The notes: generated by a model not told the origin, from the sequence alone. A stretch of DNA of 64,000 nucleotides from JAPEKQ01 sp964516845 (GCA_964516845.1 CAZEXP010000009.1:1-64000), one strand, 5' to 3'. Shown: positions 42,722 to 51,215, counted from the first letter of the stretch. A program made the numbers and translations.

Positions 42722-45700
42722 CTATTTCAGAAGCACCATCTTCTTCGTGACCGTCTCACCCACGGCGCTGATCCGGTACAGATAGACGCCGGACGCGACA
42801 CGCCGCCCATTCCGGTCCACACCGTCCCAGATCACCGTCCCCGGCCCCGCATCGCGGTCCTCGTCGATGAGGGTCGTCACGAGCGACCCGTCGATGGAGT
42901 AGACGCGCAACGTCACCCGGCCGCCGTCGTGTCCCGGCACGTCGTAGGCTATCTCCGTGACAGGATTGAACGGGTTCGGCCGATTCTGGTCGAGCACAAG
43001 TGTCCTGACCGCCTCGGGCGTCTCGGGCTGGTCGGGCACGTTGACGGGCTCTCTGAAGCCGTAGAACTGCGTGCGCCACGTGTCGTGGAGGAACATGCCC
43101 CACTCCACTCCATTGCCCTCGTCGTAGTCGCCCGGAGTGTCCCAGATGTAGACGTTCGTATCCATCCCACCGATGATGACCTCATTGTCTCCATCGCCGT
43201 CGACATCATCGACCGTGGGCGAACCGTAGATCTCCGCGTCCGTCAGGATGGGCCAGCCGTTGAGAGGCGTGCCGTCCATGTCGAACGCATAGAGCTTGCC
43301 GTCGTCACATCCAACAATGATCTCCAGAGCGGGATCCCCATCCACATCAGCGACCGCCGGGCTGGACTTGGTGGTGCCGCCGAGCTGCTGCGGCCATCCG
43401 GGGAGCGTGTTGCCCTCACGGTCCCACACCCAGACCTTCCCTATGGAGGAAACCTGCAGGAGCTCGAGTTCCCCGTTGCCCGTCAGATCAGCGAAGACCG
43501 GCGAAGGCGGGAAGTCGCCGTTCGACTCCACAGTCTTCGGCCATCCGCTCAGCACAATCCCCTCGTGGTCGAAGATCCATGTCTTCCAGGCCTTCGACGT
43601 CACGGCGATCTCGAGATCTCCGTCGCCATCCACATCACCGACCGCCGGCGAGCTGTACGCCTTCACCTCAACAGAAACCGGCCACCCGGGCTTTTGGGTC
43701 CCATCCACCTCGAAGCAGTAGAGACTCTCGTGGGCCGCCGCCTGGAGGATCTCGGGCGCACCGTCACCGTCAATGTCCGCGACGGCCGGCGAGGAGTAGA
43801 TGTACTGGTCGACGAGATCCGCGAAGACGCCCGTCGTCAACGGGTTGTCGTCGCCGTCGAGGAACTCGGAGCCGTCGTAGCGCCAGCAGTAGAGCTTGCC
43901 GTCGGCGCAGGGAATGATGACCTCGCTGCGACCGTCGTAGTCGAGGTCGGCAAGCGCCGGACTCGCCCAGCAGAACCGCTTCGTTACGGCCGGCCAGCCG
44001 GGTGCGACGCTCCCGTCCTCCGCGTTCCACACGAAGACCTCATAGACCGGATTCACGTCGGTACCGACGTTGGTCCAGGCTGCCGCAACGATCTCGAGAC
44101 CCGGATCGCCGTCCACCTCGCCGATGGCCGGCGAGCACCGGTAGCCCCCGGTCCCGTCGGTCGCGTAGATCCCGTCCGAACGCGGGTCCCCGTCCCCATC
44201 GATCACCTCGATGCCGTCCGCGCTCCACGCGTAGAGCTCGTCCGACGCGACAACGATGTCCTTGAGTCCGTCGCCGTCAAGATCGGCCACGGCCACGCTT
44301 GAGTATATCCCGCCGTTCGTCGTCAGAGGCCAGCCGGCCTGACTCGGCGGATTCGTGCTGAGAGTGAGCGTCTGTCCCCCGAGACTCGCCAGCCCCGACG
44401 AATCGACGGCTGCGACCCGATAGTAGTATCGGGTGTTCTCCGCAAGTCCGCTGTCGGCGAAGTACGACGCGTTCTCAATGATGGCCGAGTTGACCGCGGC
44501 GTACGGTCCCGACTCTGCGCCACTTCTCCGGATGTCGTAGCCTCTGGTGTCCGGGCTCTCCGACTTCGCCCAGTAGAGCAGGATCGTGGTGCCCTTGACG
44601 CGCCCCCAGAGCGTATCCGGCGGCTCGGGTCGTTCGATATCCAACTCGGTCGTCCACGTCATCCCATACGAATCGGTGCACTCGAGTTCGAATGCGGAGT
44701 GGACGTGCCCCGGGATCGCGAAGGTGAATCCGCTCGTCCCCGTGACCGAACCAGCCGCGGGGATCGTGCCCCACGAGTCCAGGCTGTCGATGATGGAGAC
44801 CTCTAGCGGATTGGGATGTCGGAGAGTGCCGGTGACGCCCTCTGCCGAGCCGTTCCCCTCGTTGTACATCTGCATGAAGAGAGTGATCGTCTCTCCCGAC
44901 TCGGCGATCCCGTTCCCGTTCCCACCGACCGAATCGTCCAGCTCGGTGCGCACGACGACCGGTACCGGTGCGAACAGCCGGACGGCGATGGTGTCGGTCC
45001 ATGTCGCTCTCGCCGCATCGCTGAACACGAGCGCGATGTCCGCGTCCCACTCGTTCGGACAGTCCGCGGCAACGAGGAACCGCAGGGCCGACGACACGAC
45101 CTCGGTGCCGCCCGCCGGCACGTCGCCGACGATGGCCGTCGTCTGCTCGAGCGTCACGTACGGGTCAGCGGTCGTCGCATCAACCGTAACACCGGCGGCT
45201 GTCACGATCCCGCTGTTGCGAACCTCGAACTCGAGTTCGATCGTCTCGCCGGACTCCACCACGCCGTTGTCGTTGCCGGCGCTCATCCCGGACGCGCCGT
45301 CGCTTGCGGTGAAGCCGTCGAGATAGACGTGCGCGCCGTCGGCGATGGTCACGTTGATCACGGATTCGTAGACGGAGTGGTTCGGCGCCGTAGCCATGAT
45401 GGTGAGCACACCCGTGTTGACGGGCGTGAACCACAGACTGGCGACTCCCGACGCATTGGTGACGCCCGCGGCGTAGGTCTCGCCGTTCGGCGACGCGATG
45501 CAGACCCTCGCACCCTCGACGGGCCCGAGGTCGGTCACGGTTACGATCGCCCCGCTCTCGCCGACCTGGACCGCGCCGGGATGAGCAACCGTGAGCGCCC
45601 TCGGCCGACTCGACCAGATCCTCTGCTCCGGGTCGCCGAGCAGCACGAGCGACAGATGCGTCCATCGGTCCGTATTGTCACGTCCCGATTCCTCGAAGCT

Positions 45701-47464
45701 CGCGTGGAGCGCCCGCATCGCTGCAAACAGCGGCCCCGCCTCCAGGAGCCCCGCCTGGTACATCAGGTCGGTCCAGTCCCAGTAGTACTCGCTTGCCGTC
45801 GACGGGAACGCGTACCGGGTCGGTCCGATCAGCCCGGAAGCCCCGCCACCGGTGTTCCTCAGAGCCCGCTCAGCGATGCAGTCATAGTCGATAGCGGTCG
45901 ACGTGCAGTTGAGCAACCACCAGAATCCCGATGCGTTCAGCCCGTTCGAGAGCGACGATACGTCGGAGAGTCCGATGTAGTTGTCCAGTCCGACGCGCAT
46001 GACGTCCTTGTTGCCGTGCCCGACATGGACGACCACGTTGTAGCCGAGATCGAGCGAATCGGTCGCCGTGGCCTCGTTGAGCAGATGCGCGCCCGGATAC
46101 GGTCCGAGATTCGCATACAGTCTGGCGGTGTGGAGCGCCGGATCGACGAGCGGCATGCCGGGTTCGATGATGTCGGTCGCGCCGTCAAGGCTGTAGGCGC
46201 CGCCGCTCCAATCGTACGGGAACAGCACTTCCGCGAGATACAGATTCCTCTCTGTGAAGTGCGGCACCGGGGTCCGTGCATAGGCTTCGCACTTCGCAAT
46301 GAAGTTCTCCACATCGACAACGTTGTTGACGGGGGCTCTCCCAACGAACACATCGCTGTAGAGATCGACAGCGTCTCCCGGGATGGTCTCGCCGCTGTAG
46401 GCTTCGCCGAACAGCTCGTCCCCGTCCTCGTTCCAGGTACCGTCGAGATCGCTGTAGTAGAGGTCACACGGGATGAAGTTGCCGCCGTAGTAGCGCGTAT
46501 ACGCGATGCGGACGGGAACGATCCCGGTGTCACCTCCGAGAAGCACATAGGCCGTGCCCCACGACTCGTAGGCGTCCTGGATGAAGAAGCGGACGCGTTC
46601 CGCCTGATCGCAGCCGCCGGGGTAGTTCGCGTCTATCCAGGAGAGCGTCTTCACGACGGTCGGAATGCCCCGCGCCGTCTTCGCATCAGCGAACGGCTCG
46701 AAGTACGGAGCGAACTCATCGTTGGTGATAATGACGTACTCGACCGGCGTCCCCTCGAGCGACGGCGTGTGCCTCGGAGAGAATCCGAAACTCCCCCCCA
46801 CCGTCTCGACATTGATCCCGCCGCGAACAGCGTCGAGGTCGCCTGGATTGGCGACGATGCCGGCCACCACCTCACGGTAGAGCCGGTCGGATGCCTCGGT
46901 CACGCGCGCGCGTGTCCTCGGCCTGTCGGCGGCCGGTTCCAGAACCAGTTCGACGGTCACTTCGCTGGAGAGAAGGACATCCCCCGAAGAGGGGCGCCAG
47001 CGCACCGGATGAACCGCAACCGTGGCGATGCGATACCCACCAAGGAATCCCTCGCCGAGCACGGTGCACCGCTCGATCGGATAGATGTCATTGGATTCGT
47101 AGATCGAGCCGACAGGAGGAACCCACTCGGCCGCGGGCTCTCCGATCGGCACCTCGGGCTGGGTCGGGAAGATCTGCCGCCACCCCTCAAGCGTTTCCTC
47201 ACGGCTCCCGGACACGCGGACGTCCGAGACCCGCATCTCGCTCGGGATGACGAAGCAGAGGACCCGGGATGGAAGCTCGGGCTCGCCGGGCTCGGACAGG
47301 ACTCGCCCCCCATCAAAACGCAGGTGCGTGTATCCGCGTTCCGCACTCAGCACCACGGTGCGTTCATCGAGCGTGATCGTCGATGACGGCGCCGCAGAAC
47401 CCATCGAGACGAGTAGAACCAGGAGAGCAACTGCAAGGAGACTCGCGCCAGGTCGCAGTATCAT
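42722..47464 (-). CDS. Secreted C25-type peptidase with FN3, FG-GAP beta-propeller and FlgD-Ig sorting domain
   Basis: From ATG 47464 the protein has 1580 residues (ATG 47473 would add three). A signal peptide (about 1-24) and a propeptide-like region precede the C25 domain (about 242-600) with catalytic H483 (HVGHGNKD) and C520 (WLLNCTSTAID). Ig/CARDB-like domains and a fibronectin type III domain (LYWAKSESPDTRGYDIRR) follow. Next come about seven FG-GAP/VCBS repeats with calcium-loop motifs such as VADLDGDGLKDIV and VGDVDGDGDLEIA, predicted to form a propeller. The end is NRPNPFNPVTEIAY plus FlgD-Ig, closing in KKMVLLK. The same C-terminus occurs in the peptidase at 15.1-18.7 kb, so both probably use one export and anchoring machinery (type IX-like, inference). 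The propeller suggests binding to a surface or polymer. Confidence 0.88.
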   Translation of the reverse strand: MILRPGASLLAVALLVLLVSMGSAAPSSTITLDERTVVLSAERGYTHLRFDGGRVLSEPGEPELPSRVLCFVIPSEMRVSDVRVSGSREETLEGWRQIFPTQPEVPIGEPAAEWVPPVGSIYESNDIYPIERCTVLGEGFLGGYRIATVAVHPVRWRPSSGDVLLSSEVTVELVLEPAADRPRTRARVTEASDRLYREVVAGIVANPGDLDAVRGGINVETVGGSFGFSPRHTPSLEGTPVEYVIITNDEFAPYFEPFADAKTARGIPTVVKTLSWIDANYPGGCDQAERVRFFIQDAYESWGTAYVLLGGDTGIVPVRIAYTRYYGGNFIPCDLYYSDLDGTWNEDGDELFGEAYSGETIPGDAVDLYSDVFVGRAPVNNVVDVENFIAKCEAYARTPVPHFTERNLYLAEVLFPYDWSGGAYSLDGATDIIEPGMPLVDPALHTARLYANLGPYPGAHLLNEATATDSLDLGYNVVVHVGHGNKDVMRVGLDNYIGLSDVSSLSNGLNASGFWWLLNCTSTAIDYDCIAERALRNTGGGASGLIGPTRYAFPSTASEYYWDWTDLMYQAGLLEAGPLFAAMRALHASFEESGRDNTDRWTHLSLVLLGDPEQRIWSSRPRALTVAHPGAVQVGESGAIVTVTDLGPVEGARVCIASPNGETYAAGVTNASGVASLWFTPVNTGVLTIMATAPNHSVYESVINVTIADGAHVYLDGFTASDGASGMSAGNDNGVVESGETIELEFEVRNSGIVTAAGVTVDATTADPYVTLEQTTAIVGDVPAGGTEVVSSALRFLVAADCPNEWDADIALVFSDAARATWTDTIAVRLFAPVPVVVRTELDDSVGGNGNGIAESGETITLFMQMYNEGNGSAEGVTGTLRHPNPLEVSIIDSLDSWGTIPAAGSVTGTSGFTFAIPGHVHSAFELECTDSYGMTWTTELDIERPEPPDTLWGRVKGTTILLYWAKSESPDTRGYDIRRSGAESGPYAAVNSAIIENASYFADSGLAENTRYYYRVAAVDSSGLASLGGQTLTLSTNPPSQAGWPLTTNGGIYSSVAVADLDGDGLKDIVVASDELYAWSADGIEVIDGDGDPRSDGIYATDGTGGYRCSPAIGEVDGDPGLEIVAAAWTNVGTDVNPVYEVFVWNAEDGSVAPGWPAVTKRFCWASPALADLDYDGRSEVIIPCADGKLYCWRYDGSEFLDGDDNPLTTGVFADLVDQYIYSSPAVADIDGDGAPEILQAAAHESLYCFEVDGTQKPGWPVSVEVKAYSSPAVGDVDGDGDLEIAVTSKAWKTWIFDHEGIVLSGWPKTVESNGDFPPSPVFADLTGNGELELLQVSSIGKVWVWDREGNTLPGWPQQLGGTTKSSPAVADVDGDPALEIIVGCDDGKLYAFDMDGTPLNGWPILTDAEIYGSPTVDDVDGDGDNEVIIGGMDTNVYIWDTPGDYDEGNGVEWGMFLHDTWRTQFYGFREPVNVPDQPETPEAVRTLVLDQNRPNPFNPVTEIAYDVPGHDGGRVTLRVYSIDGSLVTTLIDEDRDAGPGTVIWDGVDRNGRRVASGVYLYRISAVGETVTKKMVLLK

Positions 47465-47703
47465 GTGAAGCATATCCCCCACGATGTGGAAACAGGAGCC
47501 GTCATCCATTGGCCGCCACCGGTCGCACCTGCACAGCCCGTCGCCGGGCCGAGGGAAATCCCTGATTGCAGAGCGCAGTAGCAGTTGTCCTGGGTGTCGA
47601 CTCCTGTTCCCCTGCCGTCCCGCGGAGTTTCGCGCCCGCGGCAGCCATGGACGGCCGCTTGCCCGATGATCGCACGCTGAGCGCAACATCACTCTATAAC
47701 CCA
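47465..47703 (-). other. Long 5' leader of the second C25 peptidase
   Basis: About 233 nt lie between the predicted start of transcription (near 47697) and the ATG. It holds the ribosome-binding region (GGGGGAT near 47475). The sequence is G+C-rich and may fold, but I could not match it to a known riboswitch class. The open frame upstream of the signal peptide shows no protein-like composition. Confidence 0.4.
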
Positions 47704-47732
47704 AACTTAGCACGACAGCACTACGGTGTCAA
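47704..47732 (-). promoter_or_regulatory. Promoter of the second C25 peptidase
   Basis: On the minus strand TTGACA (47732-47727), 17 bp ending in TGC, TAAGTT (47709-47704). The -35 is perfect and an extended -10 is present. Confidence 0.6.
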
Positions 47733-47781
47733 CCGGGGCACCACCGTACCGCGCCCTCGACCAGCCCCCGGCTCACAGCAA

Positions 47782-47809
47782 CGCCGGGCAGTTATGACAC
47801 CGCCCGGCG
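47782..47809 (-). terminator. Probable terminator hairpin downstream of tRNA-Ala
   Basis: An 11-bp stem with one G-U pair (47782-47792 with 47799-47809) and a 6-nt loop, about 50 bp after the tRNA 3' end. There is no T tract. A second small hairpin (6-bp stem, 47831-47845) lies between. Confidence 0.5.
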
Positions 47810-47858
47810 CTTGCCTCTCACCGGGGCACCGCCGGTCGAACCGGCGCGCCCTCGAATA

Positions 47859-47935
47859 TGGTGGAGCCAGGGGGGATCGAACCCCCGACCTCCTGACTGC
47901 CAGTCAGGCGCTCATCCCAACTGAGCTATGGCCCC
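47859..47935 (-). tRNA. tRNA-Ala (anticodon GGC), CCA encoded
   Basis: The 77-nt gene folds into a full cloverleaf. The acceptor stem GGGGCCA/TGGCTCC contains the G3-U70 pair that defines alanine identity, and the anticodon loop is CTGGCAG with anticodon GGC. The T loop is GGTTCGATC and the 3' CCA is encoded. It is transcribed divergently from tRNA-Leu. Confidence 0.97.
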
Positions 47936-47964
47936 GCACATCGCTGCATTTCTCTGAACAGTAG

Positions 47965-47992
47965 ATTCTAGCAGCGTTGGCGTGAGAGTCAA
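47965..47992 (-). promoter_or_regulatory. Promoter of tRNA-Ala
   Basis: On the minus strand TTGACT (47992-47987), 16 bp ending in TGC, TAGAAT (47970-47965). It has an extended -10 and lies 30 bp from the tRNA 5' end. Confidence 0.75.
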
Positions 47993-48020
47993 GCGCGAAC
48001 TTCCCAACCCGCCTCTCCGG

Positions 48021-48049
48021 TTGACGCACCCTGCTGCCGGTGCTAAATT
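48021..48049 (+). promoter_or_regulatory. Promoter of tRNA-Leu
   Basis: TTGACG (48021-48026), 17 bp ending in TGC, TAAATT (48044-48049). The predicted start near 48056 leaves only about three extra bases before the tRNA. Confidence 0.75.
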
Positions 48050-48058
48050 GTACTGACA

Positions 48059-48147
48059 GCCGGAGTGGCGAAACTGGTAGACGCACGGGATTCAAAATCC
48101 CGCGGGCCTCAAGGCTCATGCCGGTTCGAACCCGGCCTCCGGTACCA
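48059..48147 (+). tRNA. tRNA-Leu (anticodon CAA), CCA encoded
   Basis: An 89-nt class II tRNA with acceptor stem GCCGGAG/CTCCGGT (the first pair is G-U), anticodon loop TTCAAAA with anticodon CAA, a long variable arm (GGGCCTCAAGGCTC region) and T loop GGTTCGAAC. The 3' CCA is encoded. Confidence 0.97.
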
Positions 48148-48150
48148 GCA

Positions 48151-48182
48151 CGACGGGCTGCCACACATGCGGCAGCCCGTCG
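48151..48182. terminator. Hairpin after tRNA-Leu
   Basis: A perfect 12-bp stem (48151-48162 with 48171-48182) with an 8-nt loop, four bases after the tRNA CCA end. It has no T tract. It could also serve the convergent lipoprotein gene. Confidence 0.7.
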
Positions 48183-48233
48183 CCAGTATCGAGCATCACA
48201 AGAACACCGGAGGACCGCTCTCTTCCCCCGGAC

Positions 48234-48704
48234 CTACTCGTACATGCTGCCCGGGTCGCCGGGAATGTTGATGGCCGCGCAGAGTTCCACGGCCACAACG
48301 CAGTCGCTGTGGTTCACTACGACCACGCTCCCAACGTACGTCGAATACTCTTCGTCGACTGCGGAGCGATCGTCCTGCGTGCAGTTCACGTAGATGTCGT
48401 ATGTCTGCGAGTACGCATGCGTCCCGCCGAGGTCGATGTCACTGATCACGAACGCGCCGCTGGCGTCCGTCGTGACCTCGTAGCTCGTCTCGGTCTGGCT
48501 CATGCCGACCTCGCCCCACATCGAGACCGTCATGTCCTCGAGCGGCACTCCGGAGCGATTCGTCACGGTGCCCGTGACCTCGCCATAACCACCGCTCCAC
48601 GCGCCGTCCTCAGGGCTCACGACACTGCACCCGCAGGCCATGAGACATCCAGCCACGACGATGGCCGTAGCCGCAACCACTCTGTGCGCAAAGAACCTCT
48701 TCAC
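48234..48704 (-). CDS. Small lipoprotein with carboxypeptidase-regulatory-like domain
   Basis: The 156-residue protein starts with GTG at 48704 behind GGAGGAGGG. A lipoprotein signal peptide ends in VAGC (lipid-modified C20; a second candidate is C23). The mature part has one Ig-like fold of the CarboxypepD_reg type (GEVTGTVTNRSGVPLEDMTV, then GAFVISDIDLGG). No enzymatic residues are visible. The function is unknown; such domains are common on surface lipoproteins of the FCB group. Confidence 0.8.
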   Translation of the reverse strand: MKRFFAHRVVAATAIVVAGCLMACGCSVVSPEDGAWSGGYGEVTGTVTNRSGVPLEDMTVSMWGEVGMSQTETSYEVTTDASGAFVISDIDLGGTHAYSQTYDIYVNCTQDDRSAVDEEYSTYVGSVVVVNHSDCVVAVELCAAINIPGDPGSMYE

Positions 48705-48857
48705 CTCGCGTCCCTCCTCCTCGTGCCGACCCCACGGTCGACAGCCCGAGTCAGGTGCCCGATGCCGTTGGCATTCCTCGTGTTGTCTCTCTGGTGCTGT
48801 CGGCAACCGCGACACTCGTTACAAAGCACTCGATGTACCTCTCGCGAGACTGATGAA

Positions 48858-48875
48858 ATGCATAACCTGTGCCAA
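48858..48875 (-). promoter_or_regulatory. Possible sigma54 (-24/-12) promoter of the lipoprotein
   Basis: On the minus strand TTGGCACAGGTTATGCAT has the GG-N10-GC core of sigma54 promoters and one mismatch to the extended consensus. It would give a leader of about 145 nt. No activator gene lies nearby, so chance occurrence is possible. Confidence 0.35.
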
Positions 48876-48940
48876 TCAGGCATGAGAAGGCGCCGGTTGA
48901 GCGCGTATTCTGAACCGAAGCCCAGCAAGGCGATTAGCCC

Positions 48941-48970
48941 TTGCGCCCGGAGCGGTCTCTCCCCTATATT
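48941..48970 (+). promoter_or_regulatory. Possible promoter of the Yip1-family gene
   Basis: TTGCGC (48941-48946), 18 bp, TATATT (48965-48970). Good -10, fair -35, leader about 80 nt. Confidence 0.45.
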
Positions 48971-49055
48971 CGCGACGCTGACCACTATCGTGCCCGCCCC
49001 GATGCCGGGGTGGAGCCGGCTCCAGATGCGGCCGCGAGCCGCAGGAGGCAGGGAC

Positions 49056-49580
49056 ATGGGATTCATGGACTATCTCAAGAAGGGCTGGGAGGTCGTTCAG
49101 CTGAAGACGGACGCGATCGACCAGCTGGCGGCCGATGAGAAGGCGTTTGGGCCCGCCATCGGCATTCTGGCTATCGGCGGCGTTTGTGGCGCTCTGGGCG
49201 TATTCAACCTGCCCGGTGTCATCATGTTCCCCGTCATGCGGGTCATCGGCTTCTTCATCTTCATCGGCATCATCCACTTCGTCTCTACGTCGATGCTTGG
49301 CGGCAAGGGAGACTTCAAGGCTGCGTTCATTCCGCCCGCAGTCGGCTCGTTCGTCAGCTGGGTGGGCATCGTCCCGTTCCTGGGAACTTTCCTCGCCGGT
49401 CTGGTCGGTATCTGGATGCTCGTCGTCACCGTCGTCACGGTCGAACGCGTCTACGGCCTCGAACGCGGCAAGGCCATCATTGCGGTCGCCATACCTGTTG
49501 TGGTGGGCATCATCATCTCGATGATCTTCGTGGCCGCCGTCGGCCTCGGCACGTTCATGCTCATGGGGGCGTCGCGCTAG
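49056..49580 (+). CDS. Yip1-family integral membrane protein
   Basis: The 174-residue protein has a short amphipathic N-terminus and about five hydrophobic helices (about 31-50, 53-78, 90-110, 112-130 and 145-170), and resembles bacterial Yip1/YIPF domain proteins. Bacterial members are small polytopic proteins of unknown function. The ATG at 49056 follows AGGAGG; the frame upstream is open but not protein-like. It probably forms a single-gene unit. Confidence 0.75.
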   Translation: MGFMDYLKKGWEVVQLKTDAIDQLAADEKAFGPAIGILAIGGVCGALGVFNLPGVIMFPVMRVIGFFIFIGIIHFVSTSMLGGKGDFKAAFIPPAVGSFVSWVGIVPFLGTFLAGLVGIWMLVVTVVTVERVYGLERGKAIIAVAIPVVVGIIISMIFVAAVGLGTFMLMGASR

Positions 49581-49655
49581 CACGATCGGGCGACCCGGCC
49601 GGCCACTCATGACCCTCCGGTCGCTCCAGGCGGGAGACGACTCCCTGCGATGCCA

Positions 49656-49697
49656 CGAAACAGACCTGCTGACGTGCGAAACAGACTTGCTGACGGG
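49656..49697 (+). repeat. Tandem direct repeat, 2 x 21 bp
   Basis: CGAAACAGACCTGCTGACG at 49656-49674 recurs at 49677-49695 with a single change (C to T), at a period of 21 bp. It lies just before a hairpin. Confidence 0.8.
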
Positions 49698-49717
49698 GGC
49701 CTTCACCGGCCCCCGTC
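49692..49717 (+). terminator. Hairpin downstream of the Yip1 gene
   Basis: A perfect 10-bp GC-rich stem (49692-49701 with 49708-49717) and a 6-nt loop, 111 bp after the stop. No T tract follows. Confidence 0.55.
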
Positions 49718-49891
49718 ACTGACGTAGGCTTCAACTTCCTACGGTCCCACGTGTCGAATCAGCTGAAGGCAGGATCGTGAGCCCCGCGGGTGGGAGGAGA
49801 GAACAGCTGGATTCCAGCTGGACCGGGGGCCTCACCGTTGACGTCCGGAAACCCGCGCGGCGGAGGACGTCGGGAATCAAGGAGGTGGAGG

Positions 49892-50980
49892 ATGTCCAGG
49901 CGGAATCTGCTCGGAGTGGCCATCGTTGCGCTCTGCGCGACCTGTATCGCCATACCGGCGGGAGCACTGGCTGGTGACACGACCAAGGAGGCGTCGGTCC
50001 GCGTCCGCGTGACGACCGACACGGACTCCGACGAGAGCCCCATCGTGAAGATCGAACTCTCGGAAGACGACCACGCATGGCTCGGAGTCGGCATCAATGA
50101 TCTCGACAAGGCCGAGCGCTCGAAGCTCGGTGTGCCCAGGACGTACGTCGTGCACGTCAACAACGTGCATGAAGGAAGCCCCGCGGACGAGGCGGGGATC
50201 GAGGTCGGCGACATCATCATCTCGGTCAACGGCAAGGAGGCCGGCGATACGGGCGAGCTGATCGAGATGATCCGAAAGGTGGAACCCTTCACCAAGGTTG
50301 ACGTCCTCCTGTACCGCGACGGCTCGGAGATCAAGAAGAGCGCGGTTCTCGGCATTCGCCCGCGGAAGTACGTGTGGACGAGCGATGACATGAATGACTT
50401 CACAATAGACCTCGAGGGACTCGAGGGCCTCGCAGCACTCGGCGAGCTTGGCGATCTGTTCGTCCCACGCTTCGATGTCGGTTACGCCTGGGGTGGCAAG
50501 GGCCGGCTGGGAGTCTATGTGGATGATCTGGGCGAGGGACTCGCCGAGTACTTCGAGGTGCCCGGTGGCAAGGGTGTTCTGGTTGAGGAGATCGTCGGCG
50601 GTGGCGCCGCCGAAGAGGCCGGCATCCACGCCGGCGACGTCATCATCGAGATCGACGGTGAATCGGTGGGCGACACCGGTGAGCTCTCCAGGGCCATCGG
50701 CAGAATGCAGGGCGATGTTCCGACGCCGATCGTCATCGTCAGAAGCGGCGAGACCATCACGGTCGAAGCAACCGTCAAGAAGGCCGATGAGCGCGTCGCC
50801 CGCTTTCCCGGTAGAGGCGTATACATCTACGACGACGAAAAGGCAAAGGCCCTCATCGAGGCCTATGGCGACCAGGCTGAACTGAAGAAGGAGATCCTCG
50901 AGGAGCGGATGAAGGAGCTCCAGGAAACGCTCGAGGAGCTCCGCGAGGAACTCGAGGAGATTCGCGAAGACACGGAGTGA
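49892..50980 (+). CDS. Secreted double-PDZ protein with C-terminal coiled coil
   Basis: The 362-residue protein starts at ATG 49892 behind AAGGAGG. A signal peptide (about 1-27) leads to two PDZ domains (about 60-155 and 203-296), each with the GSPADEAGIEVGDIIISVNG / AEEAGIHAGDVIIEIDG type of core. A highly charged coiled coil (about 325-360, ELQETLEELREELEEI) ends the protein. There is no trypsin-like protease domain, unlike DegP/HtrA, so it is more likely a periplasmic adaptor that binds C-terminal peptides than an enzyme. The gene ends ahead of a cluster of hairpins. Confidence 0.85.
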   Translation: MSRRNLLGVAIVALCATCIAIPAGALAGDTTKEASVRVRVTTDTDSDESPIVKIELSEDDHAWLGVGINDLDKAERSKLGVPRTYVVHVNNVHEGSPADEAGIEVGDIIISVNGKEAGDTGELIEMIRKVEPFTKVDVLLYRDGSEIKKSAVLGIRPRKYVWTSDDMNDFTIDLEGLEGLAALGELGDLFVPRFDVGYAWGGKGRLGVYVDDLGEGLAEYFEVPGGKGVLVEEIVGGGAAEEAGIHAGDVIIEIDGESVGDTGELSRAIGRMQGDVPTPIVIVRSGETITVEATVKKADERVARFPGRGVYIYDDEKAKALIEAYGDQAELKKEILEERMKELQETLEELREELEEIREDTE

Positions 50981-51015
50981 TGTGGCCGGAGCGAAGCTTG
51001 CTCTGTCCCCCCCAG

Positions 51016-51142
51016 CCCCTCGCCTCCAGCTCAGGCGGGGGGCTCCCCTATTCGGGGAGCGGCTCCCCGAATAGGGGAGCAAAGCCGAGCTGCGCTCGGC
51101 GGCTGGCCCGCCTCCGGCGGGCTTGGCCCGACTGCGGCGGGC
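51016..51142. repeat. Stack of five hairpins, including a 19-bp nested inverted repeat
   Basis: Successive inverted repeats: 51016-51042 (10 bp); 51042-51060 against 51062-51080 (a perfect 19-bp inverted repeat around one base, each arm itself a 7-bp hairpin); 51084-51100 (7 bp); 51106-51122 (7 bp); 51126-51142 (5 bp). The last two are degenerate copies of a 20-bp tandem unit. No ORF covers the region. It could be a REP/MITE-like element or structured 3' RNA. Confidence 0.8.
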
Positions 51143-51163
51143 ACGCGGCAGATGCGGACGTAC

Positions 51164-51200
51164 GAAGCGGGGGCTCTCCATCGTGGAGAGCCCCCGCTTC
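51164..51200. terminator. Long hairpin terminator between the PDZ and GlmU-like genes
   Basis: A perfect 17-bp stem (51164-51180 with 51184-51200) with a TCG loop, followed by TTCG. It is placed between convergent genes and probably works in both directions. Confidence 0.85.
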
Positions 51201-51215
51201 TTCGCTGCCCGAACC

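Larger units (their letters stand above)
48705..49055. other. Intergenic region between divergent lipoprotein and Yip1 genes
   Basis: About 350 bp without a credible gene. It holds a candidate sigma54-type element on the minus strand, a candidate sigma70 promoter on the plus strand, and the AGGAGG ribosome-binding site of the Yip1 gene at 49043-49048. Confidence 0.5.

Noticed and set aside
44816..47386. An 856-codon open frame on the plus strand opposite the second C25 peptidase
   Set aside because: Low-complexity, arginine-rich translation antisense to a well-supported secreted protein; a shadow of the codon bias.
47465..47703. Cyclic-di-GMP or cobalamin riboswitch in the long leader
   Set aside because: Some short fragments look similar, but the conserved cores of these classes are not present.
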